Part shown: positions 56,901-64,000 of the stretch, in pieces | Layout of the letters: each line of letters opens with the position of its first letter | Numbering within the stretch: position 1 is the stretch's first letter | Origin: Beroe ovata | Lineage: Eukaryota; Ctenophora; Nuda; Beroida; Beroidae | Assembly (NCBI GenBank): GCA_946803715.1 | Contig: CAMPET010000172.1 | Span: forward strand, 1 to 64,000 | Length of the DNA: 64,000 nt | Direction: 5' to 3' | Position numbers and translations under genes: made by a program | The notes under the pieces: generated by a model | The model's input: the letters and a program-made list of their open reading frames with translations, nothing else | What the model was told of the DNA's origin: nothing | Databases searched by the model: none

Positions 56901-58412
56901 GATTAGATTACAAATCGGACGAGAATGAATAAATCCGAGAAAATGGACAAATCTGCGGAATTGATGGAATGTTTACCGTGTGACCCCATGGTCATCACTG
57001 CTATCTTTTCCAGAGAGAACAGCGGAGTTATCAGGCAGGGTGATCGTTATACCAGCAGAGACCTTGGCACTGAAATTGAGTAATATTCAGAAAATTAGTT
57101 AAAGCGGAATATCAGCATCCCAATTCTTAGTTCATAAGATCTTTCGAAGAGTAATGAACCTCGGAGGATAGTCATCTTCTTTGAGTATGGTTACAGATTT
57201 GTTGGCAGTCGCAGTCAGCCCTTCTTCATCTTTCACCTAGAGAAAGAGAAGCGTTAGTTTCCATCTTTACAGATAGGTAATGACGACTGTGGAAAGAATT
57301 GTGATTTTCACCTCCAGTTTGAACGTAAACTCCCCCTCTCCAGCCTCTATCTGGACATGTAGAGTGTCTGTTGCCTCTCCTGGAGAATGTGACCTTGATT
57401 AAAGTCACGAATATCAAGTGCGATTGCTATGAAATAAAAACTGCGACATCTATATAGTTTGTCTCGATCTGAATGAATTCTCAGCGTGCGCGTCGCGTCG
57501 CGCGCTACGTTCGTTCATCTCGCGCGCAATAATTGCGGGGACCGCGCATTGAACTCAAGATCAGAATCTTCGCGCCATCCACCAAGTTTGGTACGAGCAA
57601 GTAGCTACTCCTTTTTCTACATGCACACATCTCAGCACTATGTTATGAATAATGCTCTGCCCCGGTGCCCCTTGGATAAGTAGCAACAACACATCTGTCC
57701 AGCATCAAGTACCAGGTTTCAGAGGAATATGTGGGACCATGGATGCAAAACAACTGTATGATCCATTTGTTCACAGCTCAGGAAAAATGTATCCATTTTG
57801 TTCAAGTTGTCAATGTATATTGAATTTCCAGCAACACGCAGGCAATTTTTCAACGTGTATTCGATAGCGACCAATAAGCTAGATAGCAATGAACGAGCGA
57901 TACTGCGATATATTGATACACACACTTCAGCTAAGAATTCCACTATTTTTCTCATCAAATTCAGATACTGCAGTCAAAAGTAGGTCGGAGCGACATGATC
58001 GTTGATTATCGCCAAAATCTCAGAATGACATGATTGCCACACAATGACATACTTTCACCTCACAAGATGTTCAAGATGACAGCTCATATAGGACTTACCG
58101 TCTAGTTTGACATGATCATTACTGGCTACAGGCTTCTTGTCTATAGTCCAACTGAATGATGCAATCTGAAACACCGCGATCAACAGCAACCGCTAACCGA
58201 TTAGATTATCGATCAATGGCGGATCCACTTTATCATCAGTCACTATAGCTCTCATTGCAGAACACCATGCATACCTTTACATCATCTGTGCTGTCTATCC
58301 CGTTGAGGGAGAAGTCAGCAGGAAGTTTGAATGTCTGATTTCCCGCGGGTTTGATAACCGCTATCGGAGCTTCGTTAACCCGAGCCTCCGGTTGGACAGT
58401 TAGCTTAACAAC
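53958..58412 (-). CDS. KIAA0319/KIAA0319L-like PKD-domain membrane protein (5' part not found)
   Basis: A type I membrane glycoprotein of the dyslexia-associated KIAA0319/AAVR family, involved in adhesion and endosome-Golgi trafficking. Thirteen exons close in phase to 653 residues: 58275-58412, 58099-58165, 57312-57379, 57160-57236, 56977-57069, 56688-56890, 56425-56605, 56110-56282, 55876-55982, 55532-55718, 54759-54848, 54520-54661 and 53958-54393. About four PKD modules are visible (LPADFSLNGIDSTDD, LPDNSAVLSGKDSSDDHG, TLTNLVEGTYTFTLTVYD, NTAVDIDGSNSTDD). Then the SEA-like linker and the Cys-rich CSNDCGGHGT...CTCDKFWMENFF, NCEW before a transmembrane helix (IYFGIVVMAMVIAFFVVIYT), and the cytoplasmic RRRMKYKILEEE motif. 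The signal peptide, MANSC-type N-terminus and first PKD are missing; exon 58275-58412 starts in phase 0 after an acceptor. An intron carries a short-repeat element (54898-55487). Confidence 0.9.
54898..55487. mobile_element. Element with 61-bp direct repeats around dispersed-repeat copy 2
   Basis: Bases 54898-54958 and 55427-55487 are near-identical direct repeats (AGATAGGGCCAAAATTCGAT...AATCGATG). They enclose 468 bp that include 55056-55370, the copy similar to 15001-15335. The layout (short direct terminal repeats, noncoding interior) resembles a miniature terminal-repeat retrotransposon, but the ends are not TG...CA and the other copy lacks the direct repeats. Confidence 0.45.
57480..57560. 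other. GCGC-rich patch in a KIAA0319-like intron
   Basis: Contains GTGCGCGTCGCGTCGCGCGC and TCGCGCGCAATAATTGCGGG. It resembles the GC-rich cores near 10140, 41600 and 48220, and is noncoding. Confidence 0.4.
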
Positions 58413-58884
58413 CTGGAAACGGCAATTGTGAAGTTAATCAGTAGTTAATCATTGAGAAACTGTTAAATTGAAAACTGTAAAATTAAAAAGTTGAATGTAA
58501 AGTATATAGTTGTCTTATGCTTATCGCCGGATGGTTTTCTAAATTCACCCCAGATCCTTCCACAGAAAAGTGTTGAACTTCGAACTTTCCATGGCTTTTG
58601 ATTTGTGGGGCCATCGGATCGGATGCTCAAAGGATTTTATCGTATGAGACGATGTGAATATATGTGAGTATGTGCGTCTGCACTAATCAGTCAAACTTTA
58701 GTTTTTATTAAGCGTTCAGTTATTAAAGTTTGCACTATGACGATTTTTTGAGCACGTTTCTTTTTTCTGTCACTATCTGGATCTGACTTCCAGACTTCGA
58801 TGTCCTGGGAACACTATCCTTGTGTTTACACAGGAATCTCAAATGAAAGGACAATAATCCTACATTTTCCATATGCACGTGTAG

Positions 58885-59438
58885 AATATAGATATGTAAC
58901 TTGCGACTCATAACACTTGCATTGATTGTAATATATAAAAGCCAGTAGCTGGTCCATTGTTACGAATTTCTCATTTCCACACCCGCTGGCCAAATGTTTT
59001 GTAATGACTTACCTAAATTAATTAATTATAATTAATCCTTTATTCACTTAAAGCCCTGTAGACTGTAATTTTACCTTTTGAAGGTTGAAATCTAACCAAT
59101 CGCAATCGCAATATGATGCAGGATTGGACTAACAATCACGGTTCTAATGTATATCCAATCCGATATCTATACCTATTACCTATCGTGTTATCTTTCATCT
59201 TTCATAGGCATGTGTAGATATGTAGCTTGCGACTCATCATTACAATTGCATTGATTGTAATATATAAAAGCCAGTAGGTGGTCCATTGTTTCCGGATCCC
59301 TTTTACAATTTCTCATTTCCGCACCCGCTAACCGAATGTTTTGTAATGACTTAACTACTTAATCCTTTATTCACTTATAGCCCTTTATTCACTTACAGTA
59401 GACTGTAATTTTGCTTTTTGAAGATTGAAACAAACCTC
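58885..59438 (+). promoter_or_regulatory. Duplicated block (about 210 bp, two copies), each with a TATA box
   Basis: Copies at about 58885-59098 and 59213-59438 share GTAATATATAAAAGCCAGTA, GGTCCATTGTT, TTTGTAATGACTTA, AATCCTTTATTCACTTA and TAGACTGTAATTTT. TATAAAA lies at 58934-58940 and 59263-59269 on the plus strand, 0.7-1.0 kb before the MATE start. They may be duplicated core promoters. Confidence 0.5.
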
Positions 59439-59585
59439 CGAGAGAACTCTTCAACTACTTGAGCATTGAACGCGATATTCGATTGTTAATCATTTCGGTT
59501 TTGGACTTTTGGTTCAAAAAATTTCTTTCTCCGTGAAATACATATTTCCCTCTCAAAATTCGTTCCAGTTCACACTCCTCGTGAC

Positions 59586-59838
59586 CTGCACACGCACTCA
59601 CACACACGTACACTCACACGTACACACGCACACGCACTCACACGCACTCACACACACACACACACACANNNNNNNNNNNNNNNNNNNNNNNNNNNNNNNN
59701 NNNNNNNNNNNNNNNNNNNNNNNNNNNNNNNNNNNNNNNNNNNNNNNNNNNNNNNNNNNNNNNNNNNNNNNNNNNNNNNNNNNNNNNNNNNNNNNNNNNN
59801 NNNNNNNNNNNNNNNNNNNNNNNNACACAGACACAGAC

Positions 59839-59877
<39 letters not shown>

Positions 59878-59902
59878 CACACACACACACACACACACAC
59901 AC
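59586..59902. repeat. (CA)n/(ACAG)n microsatellite with assembly gap
   Basis: (CA)n with ACACGC/ACTCAC variants, 156 N at 59669-59824, then (ACAG)n and (CA)n. The long open frame through it into the MATE gene is an artefact of repeat and N. Confidence 0.9.
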
Positions 59903-59937
59903 GCGTAACGCTAAATCACTTTGATAGTTCAGATACC

Positions 59938-61371
59938 ATGCCGTTTGAAGAAGAGACATTGTTCTCTCAACAGAGCCGATTTCTCGCGTACGCAGCACCA
60001 CTCTGCATGCTCGTGGTTTCCCCCTTCGGTCTCTCATTCGTGACTATCATGTTCGCGGGCTGGCAGAACAAGGAGCTCCTATCGGGCGTTGCCCTGGGCA
60101 ACACAACCTACAACATCTTCCTCATGTCGTTCATGTGCGGGTTTTGTTCACTCCTCAGCACGTATGGACCGGCCGTGTACGGTAACATGGAAACAAGACA
60201 ACAGTTGGGGACTATCCTCCAGAAAGTGTTCATCATTACTGTCACAGTTTTCAGTGTAGTGCTCATTCCATACCTAAACTCACTGAAGATGTTGCGTTGG
60301 TTGATCACAACACTCACAACCACACTGTTTTCTGGGGAGGGGATCATGGCAGAGCGGTCACTCGACTCACAGTTTGCTGACATCCAGGAGACGGCTGACG
60401 CGTTTATCTGGGGGACATGGTCGTGGGGATTACTAGATTTCTCAATGAGGCTACTCTCAAAGTATCTCTCCCTCCAGTACCACTCTAGTCCAGTTTATTG
60501 CAGCACAGCACTCCTCCTTGCCAGCCACATCCTCTTCACCTGGTTCTTCACAGTTAGTCAGCACATGGGACTTGATGGACTCATTATAGGAGGGACGATT
60601 AGTAGGTGTGTCAGCCTAGCTGCCTTGCTCCTCTACTGTTGCTTGAAAAAGAGCAGCTTGGCATGGAGTGGCTTTACAACAAAAGTGCTCCACAACTGGA
60701 AGGAAATGGTGTTTCTGGGCCTATGCGCAACGATGAACGTGTTTTGTGAAAATGGGATGTACGAATTGGCGATATTTCTGAGTCAGTTCCGGGGAGTTAA
60801 CTACTTGTCCAGTGTGGTCATCTCAATCCAGATTATCACATTGATATACTCAACAACATACGGGACAAGCTATGCAGCCTCTGCCATGATAGGAACTGCC
60901 CTAGGAGAGCAGAATGTTAGGGGTGTGAAGCAGTATATCAGATTATCCATATGGAACACAGTGTTTGAGAGTGTCTCCCTCGCGTGTATCGCTTACTACT
61001 TCCGATACAATCTAATCGGTCTATTCACTACCGATACGGATGTAATACAGGAAACAGGATCCATGTTATGGATTCTTCTGCTGGAAGTCCCGCTGGATCA
61101 CATCCAAACGATACTGACGTACGGGATCCTCACGACATTGGGGGCCCAGGTGTACGTTGCTACCGCCCTGTCGGTAATCTGTTACTTAATCTGCAGTCCC
61201 TTCATAGTGTTCATGATATTCTGCACAGCTTTGGGTGGGATTGGAGTCATCTGGGGATTCCTTCTCTTTGTCACGCTCAGCTGTGGGATTTTCGGTACCA
61301 AAATCTATCGTCTGGATTTGGAGGACGAAGTTAAGAAGGCAGGAGCGAGGGTTGAATCGTCTCTTCAATGA
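59938..61371 (+). CDS. Intronless MATE-family transporter
   Basis: A 477-residue multidrug and toxin extrusion (MOP superfamily) exporter, expected to swap H+ or Na+ for organic cations or other small molecules. I chose ATG 59938 (ACCATG; MPFEEETLFSQQ), since upstream sequence is microsatellite. About twelve hydrophobic helices are visible. MATE landmarks: N-half GVALGNTTYNIFLMSFMCG and the TYG..VYGN stretch corresponding to QTYG.; C-half CENGMYELAIFLSQF with Glu271 and Glu276 spaced like the essential glutamates of animal SLC47; ASAMIGTALGEQNVRGVKQY; GLFTTDTDVI; and the GGIGVIWG/KIYRLDLEDEVKKA end. The protein is divergent: the N-half is weak and SLC47's extra C-terminal helix is absent. The whole coding region is one exon. 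AATAAA at 61437-61442 is 66 bases after the stop. Direction and substrate are unknown. Confidence 0.82.
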   Translation: MPFEEETLFSQQSRFLAYAAPLCMLVVSPFGLSFVTIMFAGWQNKELLSGVALGNTTYNIFLMSFMCGFCSLLSTYGPAVYGNMETRQQLGTILQKVFIITVTVFSVVLIPYLNSLKMLRWLITTLTTTLFSGEGIMAERSLDSQFADIQETADAFIWGTWSWGLLDFSMRLLSKYLSLQYHSSPVYCSTALLLASHILFTWFFTVSQHMGLDGLIIGGTISRCVSLAALLLYCCLKKSSLAWSGFTTKVLHNWKEMVFLGLCATMNVFCENGMYELAIFLSQFRGVNYLSSVVISIQIITLIYSTTYGTSYAASAMIGTALGEQNVRGVKQYIRLSIWNTVFESVSLACIAYYFRYNLIGLFTTDTDVIQETGSMLWILLLEVPLDHIQTILTYGILTTLGAQVYVATALSVICYLICSPFIVFMIFCTALGGIGVIWGFLLFVTLSCGIFGTKIYRLDLEDEVKKAGARVESSLQ

Positions 61372-61434
61372 ACTCGATAAGACCTAAAGAGCGAGGGTTG
61401 ACTCGTCTCTCCGATTAACTCGATAAGACCAAAG
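61343..61434. repeat. 46-bp tandem duplication across the MATE stop codon
   Basis: Unit 61343-61388 (starts GAGCGAGGGTTGAATCGTCT) covers the last nine codons with the stop and is repeated with about five changes at 61389-61434. The second copy is 3' UTR. Confidence 0.9.
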
Positions 61435-61765
61435 GAAATAAATATATGACTCGTAGCATGATAATGGGTCTAAACTTTGATCTTAGCTTATCAACGATTA
61501 CCGCCACAATGATTATAATTAGTTAGTAAGTTAGTTAGTTTGTTATTCAGTCAGCAAATTAGTTAGTTTCTTTTCTAGTTATTTGTAAGTTAGTTATTTA
61601 GTTAGTTCGTCGATAACATTGTGGGTTATTCCTCTATTTACAAATAGTTAGTTAGTGTATTCATCGTATTGTTTTGATTTTATCTATTAAAGATCTAGCG
61701 ACTTCTGGTACTTATTTCTGTCTTCCTGCAGATTATTCCTTATCTCGTGATGTAACATCTACAAA
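61435..61765. other. MATE to ATP-grasp intergenic region
   Basis: Holds the MATE poly(A) signal (AATAAA 61437-61442) and an imperfect (TTAG)n-rich tract at about 61520-61610. There is little room for a promoter of the next gene, which must start within about 330 bases of the poly(A) signal or be transcribed from further upstream. Confidence 0.5.
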
Positions 61766-63094
61766 ATGAATAGTTTATCCATAATATCAACCCCATCCAA
61801 TCTGTTCAGAATGACAATTATCGCCGAAACTGGTCGGAAATGGCCCATTTCCGACCATTTCAAATGGGCGTTCCCCTCTGAAAATGGACACGACATCACG
61901 ACGGGATCATGGACCGAGGCTTGTGACAACGTTTCCGAACCAATGGGTGGATGGCTAGGGCTCTGGGATTGTCTGAAGCGGACACTCCTCTCGACACTTC
62001 TGTTCTACTGGTGCCTGCTCACCAGCCCAGGCAGACTCTTCCAATACACCGTGCACTATAACAGCCTCTGGTATGGTACTGTATCAGGGTTAGTTGTGAC
62101 GGCCTTCCTCCCGGTGGAACCATTTTGTCTGCTCATCGTGGAAATCCTCACTGTCCTGAAGCGGGCAGTGTCTTCTGGTGAAGAGTGGTACATGGGTGGT
62201 GCAGGGAAAGTATTCTTCATAGGACCAGCCAATCCTCTCACCAGACTGGTTTGGCAGTGGTATATCAGACTTAGTGGTTACATTTCACAGTTCCTGCTCT
62301 GTGGAAATAACCGACATGCCATCAATCACACTTTCGATGATGTTATTCTCGTTAAAGATTTCTGGAGATCAGCTCTGGTTTCATCGGGAGCTCGTGTGCC
62401 ACCAGAACTCGCCAGATGGACGGGCAAAGAACTGGTCTTGAAGAAGAGCTGTCAAGAGAAGAAGTGGTCCGATTTGGCAGTGAAACTTACTGATTCCTAC
62501 GTTGGAATTGGAGATTCATTCTGGCGTTTTGGAAAGGATTTCACCACGACCAAGGACTTGGAGGAGTTACTCCGTAAGAACTACGGCAAGAAAGAGGCAC
62601 TTGTACTGAAATTTATCCGACCCCTAGAGTCTCTGGGTGTCCATTCACTGGACATCATCACGATGAGAACACCAGATGGATGCATTAAGATTCTATCAGT
62701 CATCCTGTGGACAGATTGTCACTCCTCCTCCAGTCACAGCACACAGGCTGGCTATGTGGTGGATGCGCGCACGGGGCGCGTGCGCAGCTCCGCGCGATGG
62801 TACTGCGCAGCAATCGCAAACATGGAGCACGCTCCCCTAATTGGGAGCGAATTTCCCCTGGTGAAGGAAGCATGTGAGCAGGCTATCGCAGCTCACAGGG
62901 CAATACAACATGACTGGCTCGTTGCAGTTGGGTGGGACGCCATGGTGGATGAGACGGGGAAAGTCGTGTTTTTTGAAGGAAATTTCGCTGGTATGAGAAC
63001 TTCCCGGCGCTTTTTCCTGTCACTTGGAGCTCTACAAGCAGCAGTCAGTGGCTACTTCTGGCCATTTGGAAGAGACAGTTCAGTACAGCCGTAA
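61766..63094 (+). CDS. Intronless membrane-linked ATP-grasp protein (sugar-transfer-associated type?)
   Basis: A 442-residue protein in one exon; an alternative start is Met16 (61811). Residues about 72-90 and 103-131 are hydrophobic and likely membrane segments or a re-entrant pair (STLLFYWCLL; VVTAFLPVEPFCLLIVEILT). The C-terminal half looks like an ATP-grasp ligase: ELVLKKSCQEKKWSDLAVKL and ALVLKFIRPL (candidate ATP-binding lysines), then AVGWDAMVDETGKVVFFEGN, whose Asp391, Glu404 and Asn406 match the metal-binding D...E.N end of the fold. The GWD....G.VV..EGN form is like the bacterial 'sugar-transfer-associated ATP-grasp' family. Such enzymes join a carboxylate to an amine, using ATP via acyl-phosphate. 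The substrate is unknown. It lies 394 bases after the MATE gene on the same strand. Confidence 0.65.
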   Translation: MNSLSIISTPSNLFRMTIIAETGRKWPISDHFKWAFPSENGHDITTGSWTEACDNVSEPMGGWLGLWDCLKRTLLSTLLFYWCLLTSPGRLFQYTVHYNSLWYGTVSGLVVTAFLPVEPFCLLIVEILTVLKRAVSSGEEWYMGGAGKVFFIGPANPLTRLVWQWYIRLSGYISQFLLCGNNRHAINHTFDDVILVKDFWRSALVSSGARVPPELARWTGKELVLKKSCQEKKWSDLAVKLTDSYVGIGDSFWRFGKDFTTTKDLEELLRKNYGKKEALVLKFIRPLESLGVHSLDIITMRTPDGCIKILSVILWTDCHSSSSHSTQAGYVVDARTGRVRSSARWYCAAIANMEHAPLIGSEFPLVKEACEQAIAAHRAIQHDWLVAVGWDAMVDETGKVVFFEGNFAGMRTSRRFFLSLGALQAAVSGYFWPFGRDSSVQP

Positions 63095-64000
63095 TCTCTA
63101 TGTTGCAATCTCGTTAGTTCTTATGTATATTAAGCTGTGTAACATACCATAGTATTCAAATTCAAGTCATGTAATATGTAGCATTCCATGAGGTAGCAAC
63201 ATTTCGAATCGCAACTTGCAGTCATCAATTTCTAGGGCATAAGTGTACAGTACTGGAGATTATAGTATACAGTATTTTGGAAAGAGATTTACACTCTCGA
63301 TTATTCCTGATTGAAATTTTAAACGCTAAATATTCTAATAACAACATTAGTGTGGGTCGGTTCTCTTTACAGTTACAGTGTTTATCATAGAATGTTTACC
63401 GTTCATTTTCAATGATTGTACAAACAACCGGTTACCTGAAATAACACACAATGGTAATATCTAGGCTTATAGCGGAAATATAAATGACGTTCTAGGTTCA
63501 CACCCTAACTACTGATCATGAAGTCCTATGGCTTAATTGAATCTACAATCAATCTACAATCTGCCAATCTACAATCTGCCAAAAAACTTTTGAGATCCTC
63601 CCAAATTCCTTTTTCCTATCTTTCCTATATCGCAGTCAAATATATCATTATGTGGATATATCCGTCATATTCACCAAATTGAGTTTCTCACTGTACACTA
63701 CTAATGACAACCCAGCACCAATTACGTTTAAATAAATTCAGTTTTGATGAAGGAGCTGTTCTCTGCGTTCACACTCCATGTTATATTCCAATAGAGCATC
63801 TTTAGAATGAATAGGTAGCCAGTTATGAATGTAAGGGAGAAACAATAGCATCAGCTATTGTACAAGTTTTAATGGAGAGAAGAAAAGAGAAGGGACAAAG
63901 TGTAACAATTGGAAGGTGACTATCAGTGATATAGAGCGTAGAAAGTTTTGATTACAAACCCCGATAATAAAATGAATATATCACATTTAATGTAAGGATT
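63095..64000. other. 3' UTR and intergenic sequence at the right edge
   Basis: AT-rich, no coding exon recognised. AATAAA at 63731-63736 is a distant candidate poly(A) signal for the ATP-grasp gene. Missing 5' exons of the KIAA0319-like gene could lie here or beyond, but none was seen. Confidence 0.45.

Larger units (their letters stand above)
58413..59937. other. Region between the KIAA0319-like exons and the MATE gene
   Basis: No further exon of the minus-strand gene was recognised. It contains a direct duplication with two TATAAAA boxes and a long microsatellite with an N-gap next to the MATE start. The MATE promoter should lie here. A weak acceptor (TAGTTCAG at 59932) could precede the start. 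Confidence 0.5.

Noticed and set aside
59509-59937. Open frame continuing upstream of the MATE start through (CA)n and N
   Set aside because: It is repeat and unknown bases translated as Thr-His runs; the family-like protein starts at the ATG at 59938.
1-64000. CRISPR arrays, bacterial operons, tRNA or rRNA genes
   Set aside because: No regularly spaced direct repeats with unique spacers, no rRNA-like stretch, and no B-box plus cloverleaf pattern noticed; the window is eukaryotic. A tRNA scan was not possible by hand.

Overview
This is a stretch of animal nuclear DNA. Coding regions are split by GT-AG introns, the noncoding DNA is AT-rich, there are many (CA/TG)n microsatellites, and two N-gaps plus a single N mark assembly joins. 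The gene content (an Mxd/Mnt-type bHLH-zipper repressor, a YTHDF m6A reader, a KIF13/Khc-73 kinesin with CAP-Gly, a KIAA0319-like PKD receptor, mitochondrial GPD2) is metazoan. Moderate gene density, short introns in several genes and a gene nested in an intron suggest an invertebrate, possibly an early-branching animal. The sequence does not let me name a phylum. I saw no operon structure, CRISPR array, tRNA or rRNA.

Layout, left to right. 0.1-1.9 kb: 5' part of CPSF2 (minus; the rest lies off the left edge). 1.9-7.5 kb: gene-poor. 7.5-8.1 kb: four-EF-hand protein (plus). 8.5-9.8 kb: POLR3D (minus). 10.6-11.0 kb: a doubtful 80-residue gene (minus). 11.0-17.9 kb: nine-exon Mxd/Mnt gene (plus), whose 3.5 kb seventh intron holds a complete four-exon secreted lectin-like gene on the opposite strand. 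19.3-19.9 kb: a GC-rich promoter-like island. 20.4-21.1 kb: UTP23 (plus). 21.8-22.8 kb: an unrecognised three-exon gene (plus). 22.8-29.8 kb: gene desert with short tandem repeats and an 86-bp perfect palindrome. 29.8-35.6 kb: KIF13, almost all in one 5.1 kb exon. 38.2-40.7 kb: four-finger C2H2 factor (plus). 40.7-45.0 kb: gene-poor, with a CpG-rich island, a decayed coding region and a 783-bp tandem duplication at a single N. 45.0-47.6 kb: YTHDF (plus). 48.7-53.4 kb: 16-exon GPD2 (minus). 54.0-58.4 kb: 3' part of a KIAA0319/KIAA0319L-like gene (minus). 59.9-61.4 kb: intronless MATE-family transporter (plus). 61.8-63.1 kb: intronless membrane-linked ATP-grasp protein (plus).

The genes are mostly unrelated housekeeping or regulatory genes. 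CPSF2, POLR3D, UTP23 and YTHDF all act in RNA production, processing or reading, but nothing shows a shared control. The one pair that could work together is the MATE transporter and the ATP-grasp protein: adjacent, same strand, both intronless among intron-rich genes, and suggestive of make-and-export of a small molecule. That link is inference. Exon boundaries were read by eye from splice signals, reading-frame phase and remembered family features. Where all phases close exactly (POLR3D, Mxd, lectin-like, zinc finger, GPD2, KIAA0319-like) I trust them well.
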